Assembly (NCBI GenBank): GCA_023412475.1
Contig: JAEYNR010000012.1
Span: 1-64,000, forward strand
Direction of reading: 5' to 3'
From: Fibrobacterota bacterium
GTDB taxonomy: Bacteria > Fibrobacterota > Chitinivibrionia > Chitinivibrionales > Chitinispirillaceae
DNA: 64,000 bases
This document shows, piece by piece, positions 35,223 to 43,969 of this stretch. Made by a program: the position numbers and the translations under genes. The notes beneath the pieces are model-generated. The model made no database searches and was not told where the DNA came from. It worked only from the letters and a program-made list of their open reading frames with translations. Each line of letters opens with the position of its first letter. Positions within the stretch are counted from its first letter, which is position 1.

Positions 35223-36023
35223 AAGATAGTTATGTAGGTTAACCAGAAGTGGCACATTCAGCTCAAACTCTTTAAGATAAAGACTGTTAGGACCATCGCA
35301 AAGAGCCTTGTCAGGGTCTGGGTGGACTTCAAAAAATAGCCCATCGACTCCAACTGCCAGCGCTGCTTTGGCAAGGGGTAAGGCCAATGATCGGTTTCCA
35401 GAGGAGTGACCGCTACCTGCTCCAGGCTGTTGAACGCTATGAGTAGCATCAAATATCAGCGGTCTTCCCAAGCTTCTCAGAGTATCAAAACCTGCAAAAT
35501 CCACCACTAAGCGATTGTAGCCAAAAAAAGTACCCCGTTCAGTAAGCCAAGTGTTTTCGCCGGCTTTCTCCAGAGAGTATTTCATCTCCTGAGGAGAGAT
35601 GAATTGCCCCTTTTTTACATTCACAATTTTTCCGGTTTTACCTGCATTATGGAGCAGATCGGTCTGACGACATAGAAATGCAGGTATTTGAAGAACATCA
35701 ACTACCTGGGAGGCTTCTTTGATCTGAGACACTTCGTGAATATCTGTCAATAGTGGCAGGCCGGTTTCTTCTTTAACAGTTCGCAGCAGTTCCAGTCCTT
35801 CTACTTCTCCGGGGCCACGGAAAGAATCTAGACTTGTGCGGTTAGCCTTGTCATAAGAGGCTTTGAAAATAATATCCACTTTATATTTGATTGAAAGGCT
35901 GGCAAGAGTCGCCGCGATCTGAAGAGTGGTATCCCGATTTTCTAATACACAAGGACCTGCAATAAAAAAAAGACTGTGCTTGGTTGAGCTTTCATACCTG
36001 AAAATGGAGGCTGATTTTTCCAT
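35211..36023 (-). CDS. kdsA: KDO-8-phosphate synthase
   Basis: The 270-aa enzyme condenses phosphoenolpyruvate with arabinose 5-phosphate to KDO-8-P, needed for the lipopolysaccharide inner core. Conserved segments are FIAGPCVLENRDTTL, FKASYDKANRTS, TDIHEVSQ, DVLQIPAFLCRQTDLL, NVKKGQFISPQEM, FDATHSVQQPG and EVHPDPDKALCDGPNS. The Cys in IAGPC suggests either metal class; the class is not decided here. Its presence supports a Gram-negative outer membrane. It diverges from gapA. Confidence 0.97.
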   Translation of the reverse strand: MEKSASIFRYESSTKHSLFFIAGPCVLENRDTTLQIAATLASLSIKYKVDIIFKASYDKANRTSLDSFRGPGEVEGLELLRTVKEETGLPLLTDIHEVSQIKEASQVVDVLQIPAFLCRQTDLLHNAGKTGKIVNVKKGQFISPQEMKYSLEKAGENTWLTERGTFFGYNRLVVDFAGFDTLRSLGRPLIFDATHSVQQPGAGSGHSSGNRSLALPLAKAALAVGVDGLFFEVHPDPDKALCDGPNSLYLKEFELNVPLLVNLHNYLKNN

Positions 36024-36066
36024 GATTCTCCCATTACATTTTATTGATAATCCGCTTTGATTTTGA

Positions 36067-36096
36067 TTGACTCCGATTGCTGGATCGACTTATATT
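36067..36096 (+). promoter_or_regulatory. Predicted sigma-70 promoter of gapA
   Basis: TTGACT (36067-36072) and TATATT (36091-36096) are separated by 18 bases. This places a start near 36103, giving a leader of about 80 bases before the gapA ATG at 36184, which has a GGAGGA site. Confidence 0.5.
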
Positions 36097-36183
36097 AGTC
36101 GCCGTAAGTTTTGAACATAAAAATAGCATATTCTCGTCCAAAACAGCGTACTTTCTTTTTATTCATTATATTGGAGGAACTTC

Positions 36184-37245
36184 ATGGCAATTAAAGTTGG
36201 AATCAACGGGTTTGGAAGAATTGGTCGTATGGTGTTTCAGGCAATTTGTGACCAGGGACTTCTGGGTAAAGAGATCGATGTTGTAGCTGTAGTTGACATC
36301 TCAACTGATGCTGATTACTTTGCTTACCAGATGAAATATGACTCCGTTCATGGGAGATTTAAACATACTGTCGCAACTCAGAAAAGTGATAATTCAAAAC
36401 AGGAAAATGACGTTCTGGTTGTTAATGGCAATAAAATAAAATGCATTATGGCAACTCGTAATCCTGCTGAGCTGCCATGGAAAGAACTTGCCGTTGACTA
36501 TGTTATTGAATCCACAGGTCTTTTCACTGATTCTGAAAAAGCAAAAGGACATCTGGAAGCTGGTGCAAAGAAGGTCATCATCTCTGCTCCCGGAAAAGGC
36601 CAGGTAAAAACCATTGTGATGGGTGTTAATGAAAATGAGTATGATCCAAAAACTCATGACATCGTCTCCAACGCTTCTTGTACCACAAACTGTCTTGCAC
36701 CTGTAGTACATGTATTGCTCAAAGAGGGTATTGGTATTGAAACTGGCTTGATGACTACAATTCATTCTTACACAGCAACTCAGAAAACTGTTGACGGACC
36801 TTCAAAGAAGGATTGGAGAGGTGGCCGTGCTGCAGCTCTCAATATCATTCCTTCCACAACCGGTGCTGCAAAAGCAGTTGGTGAAGTGCTTCCTGTAACA
36901 AAGGGAAAGCTGACCGGGATGTCTTTTCGGGTTCCTACACCGGATGTGTCTGTGGTTGATCTGACTTTCCGTGCTGACCGTGACACCTCTATCGAGGAGA
37001 TTGATGCAAAACTGAAAGCTGCCACTTCTTCTTACCTCAAGGGAATCCTTGGCTACACTGACGAAGAGCTGGTTTCAACCGATTTTATCCATGATCAGCG
37101 TTCATCAATTTATGACTCACTCGCCACTCTTCAGAACAACCTTAAAGGTGAAAAACGCTTTTTCAAGATTGTTTCCTGGTATGACAACGAATGGGGTTAC
37201 TCCAACAGAGTCGTTGATCTGGTACGCTTTATGGCTTCCAAATAA
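36184..37245 (+). CDS. gapA: Glyceraldehyde-3-phosphate dehydrogenase
   Basis: The 353-aa NAD-dependent glycolytic enzyme starts with GINGFGRIGR (Rossmann fold). The catalytic cysteine lies in SNASCTTNCLAPV, with LMTTIHSYTATQ and SWYDNEWGYSNRVVDL following. It is slightly longer than typical because of an insert around residues 60-80. It leads the gapA-pgk-tpiA-secG row, and a terminator follows it, so pgk likely has its own promoter as well. Confidence 0.98.
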   Translation: MAIKVGINGFGRIGRMVFQAICDQGLLGKEIDVVAVVDISTDADYFAYQMKYDSVHGRFKHTVATQKSDNSKQENDVLVVNGNKIKCIMATRNPAELPWKELAVDYVIESTGLFTDSEKAKGHLEAGAKKVIISAPGKGQVKTIVMGVNENEYDPKTHDIVSNASCTTNCLAPVVHVLLKEGIGIETGLMTTIHSYTATQKTVDGPSKKDWRGGRAAALNIIPSTTGAAKAVGEVLPVTKGKLTGMSFRVPTPDVSVVDLTFRADRDTSIEEIDAKLKAATSSYLKGILGYTDEELVSTDFIHDQRSSIYDSLATLQNNLKGEKRFFKIVSWYDNEWGYSNRVVDLVRFMASK

Positions 37246-37278
37246 ATCGCTTTTGGATTTATTTTGATTTTCCAGGAG

Positions 37279-37309
37279 GGAACGGAAAAGACCGTTCCTT
37301 CTCTTTTTA
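37279..37309 (+). terminator. Terminator after gapA
   Basis: GGAACGG and CCGTTCC pair over a 6-base loop, followed by TTCTCTTTTTAT. Confidence 0.75.
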
Positions 37310-37376
37310 TACACGACACAATAACTCGCCTGATTTTTGATACTATTTTGATACTATATAGAGGAGCGGAAAAAAT

Positions 37377-38645
37377 ATGGCAATCACCAAAAAAACTGTT
37401 AAGGACATCAAATTTGATGGTAAACGTGTGGTAATGCGTGTAGATTTCAATGTTCCACTTAAAGATGGTGTCATTCAGGATGATACCCGTATAGTTGCTG
37501 CGCTTCCTACAATTACCTACATTCTCCAACAGAATGCAAAAAGCCTGGTTTTAATGTCTCATCTGGGCGATCCTAAAAAAGACATTCCAAAGGCTAGAGA
37601 AAAAGCGGAAAAAGACGGAAAAACATTTGATGAAAAGAAGTTCAGCGAAGGGAAGCACAGAATGGCTCCGGTTGCTGCTCATCTTTCCAAACTTATTAAT
37701 AAAGAAGTGAAACTTGCTCCCGGAGCGATCGACGAGCAGACTCAGAAGATGATTTCTTCACTAAGCGGGGGAGAGGTTGTGCTTCTGGAAAACACCCGCT
37801 TTAACAAAGAAGAGACCTCCAAGGATGCTTCAGAGCGGGAGACGATGGCTAAGGTACTTTCCTCCTACGGTGATATTTATGTAAATGATGCTTTTGGTAC
37901 TGCACACAGGGCACATGCTTCTACAGAAACGCTCGCTAAGTTTCTTCCTGCAGTTGCAGGCTTTCTGATGGAAAAGGAGCTTGAGTTTCTTGAAGAAAAG
38001 ATAGCTAAAAATCCTCAGAAACCCTTTGTTGCAATTATTGGTGGTGCAAAGGTTTCATCAAAGATTGCAGTACTGGAAAGCCTGTTGGCAAAGGTTGATG
38101 CTTTGGTGATAGGGGGAGGGATGGCTTATACATTCCTTAAGGCTCAAGGATTTTCCGTAGGCAAGTCACTGATCGAAGATGAAATGATTGATACAGCAAA
38201 AAATGTCCTGGAAAAAGCAAAAAGTGCTGGGGTAAAGATATTGCTTCCTGTGGATCATGTAGTTACCCAACAGTTTGCTTCTGATGCCGAATCCAAAGTA
38301 ATTAACAGCGCGGCTATTGAAGACGGCTGGATGGGAATGGACATAGGGCCTGCATCTATTGAGAATTTTAAGAACATACTCAAAGACTGCAAAACCGTGT
38401 TCTGGAATGGTCCCATGGGTGTTTTTGAGTTCCCTAAATTTGCTGCTGGAACTCAGGCTATTGCTGAAACTCTCGCACAACTCAAAGACGTTACAACCGT
38501 AATTGGTGGTGGTGATTCTGTGTCGGCGGTTAAAAAGGCGGGCGTTGCAGATAAAATGTCACACATTTCTACTGGTGGTGGGGCATCTCTGGAGCTTGTG
38601 GAAGGAAAAGTCCTGCCTGGAGTGAAAGCTCTAAACGATAAGTGA
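37377..38645 (+). CDS. pgk: Phosphoglycerate kinase
   Basis: The 422-aa enzyme transfers phosphate from 1,3-bisphosphoglycerate to ADP. Conserved features include RVDFNVPLKDG, LMSHLGDPK, LLENTRFNKEE, NDAFGTAHRAHAST, IIGGAKVSSKI, FWNGPMGVFE and GGGDSVSAVKKAG. GAGGAG precedes the ATG. Upstream is a short direct repeat (TTTTGATACTA twice) that may belong to the promoter. An insert of about 20 residues after SHLGDPK makes it longer than the usual 390-400. Confidence 0.98.
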   Translation: MAITKKTVKDIKFDGKRVVMRVDFNVPLKDGVIQDDTRIVAALPTITYILQQNAKSLVLMSHLGDPKKDIPKAREKAEKDGKTFDEKKFSEGKHRMAPVAAHLSKLINKEVKLAPGAIDEQTQKMISSLSGGEVVLLENTRFNKEETSKDASERETMAKVLSSYGDIYVNDAFGTAHRAHASTETLAKFLPAVAGFLMEKELEFLEEKIAKNPQKPFVAIIGGAKVSSKIAVLESLLAKVDALVIGGGMAYTFLKAQGFSVGKSLIEDEMIDTAKNVLEKAKSAGVKILLPVDHVVTQQFASDAESKVINSAAIEDGWMGMDIGPASIENFKNILKDCKTVFWNGPMGVFEFPKFAAGTQAIAETLAQLKDVTTVIGGGDSVSAVKKAGVADKMSHISTGGGASLELVEGKVLPGVKALNDK

Positions 38646-38655
38646 TTTTTTTTAG

Positions 38656-38685
38656 GGCTGTCACTCGATGGCAGCCTTTCTTTCT
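38656..38685 (+). terminator. Terminator-like hairpin after pgk
   Basis: GGCTGTCA and TGGCAGCC pair with one G-U over a 5-base loop and are followed by TTTCTTTC. It lies between pgk and tpiA and may be leaky. Confidence 0.55.
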
Positions 38686-38764
38686 AAAAAATACTTGAAA
38701 TCAATGGGTGAATTTATCTATATTCAGAAACTATTTAAAAGTTTCGATGGCTGAAAGGATAAGA

Positions 38765-39520
38765 ATGGCTCGCAAGAAATTTGTAGCTGGAAACTGGAAG
38801 ATGAATACTACTGTTGATGAAGCAAAAGCTTTGGCAGAGGATATGGTAAAGACAGTAGGTAATGTAACTGATGTTGATATTGCGGTATGTCCTCCGTTTA
38901 CTAATCTTTTGGCGGTTGCAGAGATCTTAAAAGGTTCTTCAGTTAAACTTGGAGCACAGGATGTGCACTGGGAATCTAAAGGAGCTTTTACTGGTAAAGT
39001 CAGTTGTTCGATGCTTAAGAGTGTTGGGGTTAGCTATGTGATAGTAGGGCATTCCGAACAGAGACAATATTTTAATGAGACTGACGAAACAGTTAATAAA
39101 AAAGCAAAAGCCGTACTGGCTTCAGGGCTTTTACCTATCATTTGTGTCGGTGAAACTCTGGAGGAACGCAAAAGCGGACAAATGGATTCTGTCATTGAGA
39201 GACAGGTCAGAGGTGCGTTTGCAGGTATTGAAGCTTCAGTTGTCAGTAGCTGTACAATTGCTTATGAACCAGTGTGGGCTATAGGCACTGGTGAAACCGC
39301 CACTCCCCAACAGGCAAATGAAGCTCATATTTTTATCAGGAAAATCGTCGAAAAGTTATATGATAAAGAGATTGCTGCTTCTTTAAGAATTCAATACGGT
39401 GGTAGTATGAAACCGGACAATGCCAAAGAACTGCTTGCTCAGAGTGATGTTGATGGTGGTCTGATTGGAGGAGCATCGTTGAAGGCTTCTGATTTTGCCG
39501 GTATAGTAAAACCGGTTTGA
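38765..39520 (+). CDS. tpiA: Triosephosphate isomerase
   Basis: The 251-aa enzyme interconverts dihydroxyacetone phosphate and glyceraldehyde 3-phosphate. Active-site elements: AGNWKMN (Lys), VGHSEQRQYF (His) and AYEPVWAIGTG (Glu), with the phosphate-gripping loop GGSMKPDN. ATG 38765 is chosen because AAAGGA lies 6 bases upstream and the family N-terminus begins there; the frame extends 19 codons further upstream. It lies between pgk and secG on the same strand. Confidence 0.98.
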   Translation: MARKKFVAGNWKMNTTVDEAKALAEDMVKTVGNVTDVDIAVCPPFTNLLAVAEILKGSSVKLGAQDVHWESKGAFTGKVSCSMLKSVGVSYVIVGHSEQRQYFNETDETVNKKAKAVLASGLLPIICVGETLEERKSGQMDSVIERQVRGAFAGIEASVVSSCTIAYEPVWAIGTGETATPQQANEAHIFIRKIVEKLYDKEIAASLRIQYGGSMKPDNAKELLAQSDVDGGLIGGASLKASDFAGIVKPV

Positions 39521-39543
39521 TGTAACATTAACAAAGGTAGTTT

Positions 39544-39936
39544 ATGCTGTTTGGAATCCTTGTATTTTTGTTTGTTATTGTTTGTATCTTATTAGTGTTT
39601 CTTATTCTGATTCAGTCGGATAAGGGTGGTGGAATTTCTGGAGCTATTGGTGGGTCTTTGGGAGGTGCCAGTAATCTTCTAGGTACTCAGGATACAGCCA
39701 ATATTCTTACTAAGGGTACTTCAATATTTGGTGGCGTTTTCCTCCTGCTCTGTGTATTGATGTCATTAGTTTTAAGTCTGCAGAATAACTCTGCAAAAGC
39801 CTCGATTCTTCAGGAAAAAATCACTAAAGAAAAGAAATACTCTCCTGCATCTGCATTGGATAATGCCACAGGAGCAGGTGAATTACTGTTTGATAATCCG
39901 GATGCAGTGGAAAAGTCTGCTGTACCTGCAGATTAA
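39544..39936 (+). CDS. secG: Preprotein translocase subunit SecG
   Basis: The 130-aa protein has two membrane helices (about 1-22 and 53-78) around the conserved cytoplasmic loop LILIQSDKGGGISGAIGGSLG. It assists SecYE in protein export. A polar Ala/Lys-rich tail extends it beyond the usual 75-110 residues. The position after tpiA and before a tRNA-Leu gene is common in bacteria. Confidence 0.95.
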   Translation: MLFGILVFLFVIVCILLVFLILIQSDKGGGISGAIGGSLGGASNLLGTQDTANILTKGTSIFGGVFLLLCVLMSLVLSLQNNSAKASILQEKITKEKKYSPASALDNATGAGELLFDNPDAVEKSAVPAD

Positions 39937-39961
39937 AAATATTATTTTTGCTCTTTAAAAT

Positions 39962-40045
39962 GCGGTTGTGGTGGAACTGGTAGACACGCTACTTTGAGGG
40001 GGTAGTGGGCGATAGCTTGTGTCGGTTCGAGTCCGACCAACCGCA
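39962..40045 (+). tRNA. tRNA-Leu (anticodon GAG)
   Basis: The acceptor arm GCGGTTG pairs with CAACCGC. The anticodon stem CTACT/GGTAG encloses loop TTGAGGG with anticodon GAG. A long variable arm (TGGGCGATAGCTTGT) marks a class II tRNA, and GGTTCGAGTCC is the T arm. The discriminator base is A, and CCA is not encoded. Confidence 0.95.
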
Positions 40046-40054
40046 TTTAATATT

Positions 40055-40088
40055 AAAGCCGTGAGAAAACTCTTGCGGCTTTTTTTAT
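40055..40088 (+). terminator. Terminator after tRNA-Leu
   Basis: AAAGCCG and CGGCTTT pair over a 14-base loop that may pair further (TGAGA/TCTTG), followed by a run of seven T. Confidence 0.75.
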
Positions 40089-40140
40089 TGTTTTTGCATT
40101 CTTATATGCTATTGTTAGCGTTTTCATAGGATAAGCGCGT

Positions 40141-41229
40141 GTGTCTGGAAGTATGGGTATTTTATCTCTGAGGGGAAAAAATTTGATACGTATTAAGAAT
40201 CTGAAAATCTCATCTGTTACTGACGAAGTTGAAAAAATGGGGGAGAAAAAGTTCAGAGCTACGCAAATAATAAAATGGGCATATCAGAAAAGGGTAGATT
40301 CATTTGAACTGATGAATAATGTGTCCAAAGAGCTGCGTCAGAGATTAAGTGAAAGATTCTCTTTAAAGAAAATGGAACTGGTTTCTACAATGGAATCCAG
40401 ATGTCGCGATGCTGTTAAATTTGGTTTTCAATTGTACGAGTCTGCACATATTGTGGAAAGTGTCCTGTTGATAGAAGGGAGCAGAAGAACTGCTTGCTTA
40501 TCGAGTCAATTGGGTTGTGGTTTGGGATGTGTGTTTTGCGAAACCGGAAAAATGGGACTGATCCGAAATCTCGCTCAGGACGAAATTATCGACCAGCTAA
40601 TTGGAATAAATGATTTCCTGGAAAGCAGGGGAGACAAATCGGTCACTAACGTCGTTTTTATGGGTATGGGAGAAGCGCTTTCCAATTTCGAAAACTTCAG
40701 ATCTGCTCTGGATATCATTATGAATGAAGATTGCTTTAATATAGGAGGACGGAGAATAACTGTATCTACCGCTGGAGTAATTCCTTCGATTGAGAGGCTT
40801 ATTAATGAGAATCTTAACATTGGTTTGGCGATTTCTCTGAATGCATTTTCTGATAAAAAGAGAAGCGAAATAATGCCGGTTAATAACAAATATCCGATAG
40901 CTCAGCTTATTGAAATTGCTAAAAGATACTTTGATAAGACCGGCCGCAGAGTGACATTTGAATATGTCCTGATAGAAGGGGAAACCGATACTGATGAGGC
41001 CGTAAACGCACTCTGTAAACTGTTGGGTGGTTTTCCTTGTAAGATAAATGTGATTCCGGTTAATCCTGGAAAGAGTTCCGGGTTTAAGAGCCCCAAAGAA
41101 GGCAGACTGGAGTTTTTTACCAATAAATTGAATCACATGGGGTTGGCGGCCACACTTAGAAAAAGCAGGGGAAAAGATATATGGGGTGCCTGTGGTCAGC
41201 TTTCCTCCAGGGAATCCTGCAACAAGTAA
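40141..41229 (+). CDS. rlmN: 23S rRNA (adenine-2503-C2) methyltransferase RlmN
   Basis: The 362-aa radical-SAM enzyme methylates C2 of A2503 in 23S rRNA and of A37 in some tRNAs. The [4Fe-4S] motif is CGLGCVFC (CxxxCxxC), followed by MGMGEALSNF and GGRRITVSTAGVIPSI. The N-terminal helical domain (FRATQIIKWAYQKRV) and the late cysteine in the WGACGQL end are also typical. Start codon is GTG 40141 or ATG 40153; the N-terminus is not well conserved, so the choice is open. Confidence 0.93.
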   Translation: MSGSMGILSLRGKNLIRIKNLKISSVTDEVEKMGEKKFRATQIIKWAYQKRVDSFELMNNVSKELRQRLSERFSLKKMELVSTMESRCRDAVKFGFQLYESAHIVESVLLIEGSRRTACLSSQLGCGLGCVFCETGKMGLIRNLAQDEIIDQLIGINDFLESRGDKSVTNVVFMGMGEALSNFENFRSALDIIMNEDCFNIGGRRITVSTAGVIPSIERLINENLNIGLAISLNAFSDKKRSEIMPVNNKYPIAQLIEIAKRYFDKTGRRVTFEYVLIEGETDTDEAVNALCKLLGGFPCKINVIPVNPGKSSGFKSPKEGRLEFFTNKLNHMGLAATLRKSRGKDIWGACGQLSSRESCNK

Positions 41230-41231
41230 GA

Positions 41232-41504
41232 TTAACTCTGCATCACTTCTTTCCAGATACCTGTAAATTCAAACTCCAAAATATCTGCAACTGCAACCCA
41301 ATCCTCCATTTTTTGCATACTAAAAAGTGTTTCCAGGGAGATCAGCAGTTTCTGAAGTAGCTGCGGCGACACTTTCCTGTCTTTGAGTTCCGCTTGCATG
41401 CGGAGCAACGCTTCGTTTAGTCTTGATGATGCAACAGTGTAATCACCGCTGCGTAAAGAATCTATAATTTCTCCAAATGAAAGAGGACTGTGTTCACAAG
41501 GCAT
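41232..41504 (-). CDS. Small helical protein, function unknown
   Basis: The 90-aa acidic protein has helix-rich composition (FGEIIDSLRSGDYTVASSRL...LLQKLLISLETLFSMQKMEDW). There is no signal peptide, membrane segment or motif that I know. Its stop lies two bases from the rlmN stop, in a tail-to-tail layout. Good coding composition supports it being real; the function is unknown. Confidence 0.6.
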   Translation of the reverse strand: MPCEHSPLSFGEIIDSLRSGDYTVASSRLNEALLRMQAELKDRKVSPQLLQKLLISLETLFSMQKMEDWVAVADILEFEFTGIWKEVMQS

Positions 41505-41886
41505 AAGGTTCTCACTTCTTTGATGTAGTTACTAATAAATTTAATCAATTATATCCCGTATGAAGTTCGTTTTTCAATTACAAAAACAAGGATTTACCTT
41601 GTTTTCAAAAAACGTTGTAGGTCTCACAATCAAAAACCAGGCGCAAAGCCTGCCTTGAGAGAAACATCGAGAAGATTCTCTTCGCTGGTTTGGGCATAAT
41701 CAAGAACTATTGATGACAAAAAGATATATGTTTGACTCAAAAAACAGTGTGAAAATTGATTTAACTGAGGTGGATCAACTTTTTTGCAGTTTGCTGCATC
41801 TTGCAACCTGTTCGTTTAATCCTCCCTTTTTGCGCCAATTCAACTACTTTTGTTCCAAGAGATAGTGTTCTGCTAGAAAGAACATC
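41505..41886. other. Intergenic region, nothing recognised
   Basis: About 380 A/T-rich bases between the 90-aa gene and the inverted repeat at 41887. No convincing frame was found. Confidence 0.45.
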
Positions 41887-41940
41887 GGGTCGCTGCATAG
41901 TTGAAATTGTCAAAGCTCAACTACAACTATGCAGCGACCC
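41887..41940. repeat. Perfect 17-bp inverted repeat
   Basis: GGGTCGCTGCATAGTTG (41887-41903) and its exact complement (41924-41940) enclose a 20-base loop. There is no poly-T tract. The right arm overlaps the stop of a minus-strand frame (41927). It resembles a mobile-element end or a structured RNA element. Confidence 0.75.
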
Positions 41941-42130
41941 GTAGAGGGCCTGCACTACAAAAAACTGTTCCCTTGTAGAGGGACTTCAGGATATCCGGGT
42001 CTTTCTCATGTATAAAATTGTGTCCACACAGATGATAAATGTTGCATGCACCTGACAGTATGGCACTTCTGAGGTCATCTGTACTTAATTGAGGAAGCAG
42101 TGTTCGCAGCTCACCCAATAAAGGTTCGAA
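41927..42130 (-). pseudogene. Possible gene remnant beside the minisatellite
   Basis: The minus strand reads a plausible helical segment (FEPLLGELRTLLPQLSTDD and onward to HNFIHEKDPDILKSLYKG) that ends in the inverted repeat. Upstream, the same frame runs into the minisatellite and becomes a Ser/Phe/Pro/Tyr repeat, so any original N-terminus has been replaced or never existed. I do not recognise the segment. Confidence 0.25.
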
Positions 42131-42139
42131 TTGTCGAGG

Positions 42140-42630
42140 TTGAAATGGAAAATTAACCGGAAACGAAGAATTAACCGGTTGAAACGAAAAAAAAGCCGGT
42201 TGAAATGAAGAAAAAGGCGGTTGAAATGAAGAAAAAAACGGTAGAAATGAAGAACAAATCGGTTGAAACGAAGAACAAATCGGTTGAAACGAAGAACAAA
42301 TCGGATGAAATGAAGAATAAAGCGGATGAAATGAAGAATAAAGCGGATGAAATGAAGAATAAAGCGGATGAAATGAAGAATAAAGCGGATGAAATGAAGA
42401 ATAAGGCGGATGAAATGAAGAATAAGGCGGTTGAAATGAAGAATAAGGCGGTTGAAATGAAGAATAAGGCGGTTGAAATGAAGAATAAGGCGGTTGAAAT
42501 GACAAATTAACCTGTTGAAATGAAGAATTAACCCTGTTGAAATGAAGAATTAACCCTGTTGAAATGAAGAATTAACCCTGTTGAAATGAAAAGATGACCC
42601 TGTTGAAATGGAAATTTGACTGGCTTAAAA
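42140..42630. repeat. Minisatellite of 21- and 22-bp units
   Basis: About 23 tandem units of the form TTGAAATGAAGAATAAGGC plus GG. Central units are nearly identical and the edges diverge. To the right of about 42515 the unit becomes 22 bp (ending AACCCTG). The 21-bp part stays in frame on the plus strand as heptads MKNKADE/MKNKAVE and on the minus strand as SSFHPLY-type heptads. No ribosome site or start context supports translation of either. Confidence 0.85.
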
Positions 42631-42872
42631 GAAAGATTGCCGGCTGAAGCGTTTTTTTATTGTGCTATGCAGGGTAGCAACAAAAGCAGTTCAAAATTTT
42701 CTGATTCTTCGCAGAGGGCATTTTTAATTCGCACAAGAGATCATGAGGCCTCAATATCAAGGCACCCGGTTCATCAGATGCAGAATCGATTATTAGGAAC
42801 CTGTTATAAAAAACTAATCAGTCATGATCTACTTTTCTAAAATGACCAGGGCATACAGGAGAATACCTCTCT
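42631..42872. other. Intergenic region
   Basis: No gene is supported between the minisatellite and the thiE stop. A plus-strand frame of 74 codons lacks a ribosome site. Confidence 0.4.
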
Positions 42873-43523
42873 TCAGTAAAACTCCGGATGGTACTCATTG
42901 TAAATCTTCTTGATTTCGCCAAGCGTTTTCTCGGGATCTTCGGACTGGGTCAACTGCCTCACCATACTGAAATTGACAGCACCGGCTTCAAGAACCTCCC
43001 TGAGGTTAGTCAGATCAATTCCGCCTATGGCAACTGCAGGAATGGTAGCCAGTGAAAGCATCTCTTTCATTCCATCGATGCCTATGACCGGATCTGCAAT
43101 TACTTTGGTGGGGGTAGGATAGACCGGACCTATTCCTATATAATCAGGTCTGAGTGCAACCGCAGATGAGGTTTGTTGTGGAGAGTGAGTAGAAATGCCG
43201 ATGATTTTGGAATAACCTATAAATTCACGAACCTCATCATAGGGCATATCAGTTTGTCCAATATGTACTCCATCAGCGCCGCAGGTTCTGGCAATTCTTG
43301 GGAAATCGTTAATAATTAATTTAGTCGAGGTCCCTTCGGTGAGCTCACAAAGCGTATAAGCAATTCTGCAGATTTCCAGCTCAGAGCAGTTTTTCATGCG
43401 AAGCTGTACAAACTGGATTCCATTATCAATGAGCATCTTGGTTGTTTCCACATACCCTTTAATGGGATTTGTAAGGATAGCATAAAATCCAAATTGTTCA
43501 GTTATCGTTGAATTGTTTCTCAT
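42873..43523 (-). CDS. thiE: Thiamine-phosphate synthase family protein
   Basis: The 216-aa TIM-barrel protein matches ThiE/TenI: VQLRMKN, LIINDFPRIARTCGADGVHIGQTD, IIGISTHSPQQ, DYIGIGPVYPTPTK and VAIGGIDLTNLREVLEAGA. ThiE joins the thiamine pyrimidine and thiazole phosphates; TenI-like paralogues act on the thiazole. The pyrophosphate-site residues appear present, so ThiE is favoured. ATG 43523 is chosen for the GAGGAT site upstream. No other thiamine gene is nearby. Confidence 0.85.
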   Translation of the reverse strand: MRNNSTITEQFGFYAILTNPIKGYVETTKMLIDNGIQFVQLRMKNCSELEICRIAYTLCELTEGTSTKLIINDFPRIARTCGADGVHIGQTDMPYDEVREFIGYSKIIGISTHSPQQTSSAVALRPDYIGIGPVYPTPTKVIADPVIGIDGMKEMLSLATIPAVAIGGIDLTNLREVLEAGAVNFSMVRQLTQSEDPEKTLGEIKKIYNEYHPEFY

Positions 43524-43969
43524 AGAAGTATCCTCAGAATAATAGTGTTTGTATTGATGCTCCTGAATTAACCGATTAACCTGTTTTCCAGAAAAGCTTA
43601 AAGTGTACTTAACTACATCGTAGCCTGCTAACATCGTGAGCATAACACCTTTTTATAAAAATTAATTGGGATTTCTGAAAATTACAAGAAATTGTAATGG
43701 TTTAGTGAAGTGCATGAAAATCTGGACGCAAACCAACGAAGAAAAGAATGTAGATCAACCCGCCATTTGTTCTGAAAACATTGCGGAGCTTCTGAAGCAC
43801 TCTGCTGGGGAAGCCTGGAGAGATGATTATGAAGGAAAAAAATCGTCTGAACGCACTACACCCAGAAACACCTTTTCTATTAATCAGACGTATTGAGATG
43901 CAGGATATATTTTGTTTTCATCAAACAGCATTGATGTCCAAATAAAAAATAGGAGTAGAATACAAAAAA
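43524..43969. other. Intergenic region with a doubtful small ORF
   Basis: A plus-strand frame from ATG 43714 to 43896 would encode about 60 polar residues (starting MKIWTQTNEEKNVDQPAICS). Its ribosome site is poor and it matches nothing I know. An AGGAG near 43951 may serve the methyltransferase gene. Confidence 0.35.

Noticed and set aside
41887..41940. Integron attC site
   Set aside because: No integrase, cassette structure or attC-type core sites; the arms are perfect and without the usual unpaired bases.
42205..42510. Lys/Glu-rich coiled-coil protein gene on the plus strand
   Set aside because: It is purely minisatellite sequence, lacks a ribosome site and is matched by an equally open minus-strand frame.
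42140..42630. CRISPR array
   Set aside because: Units follow each other without unique spacers, and no cas gene is near; it is a plain tandem array.
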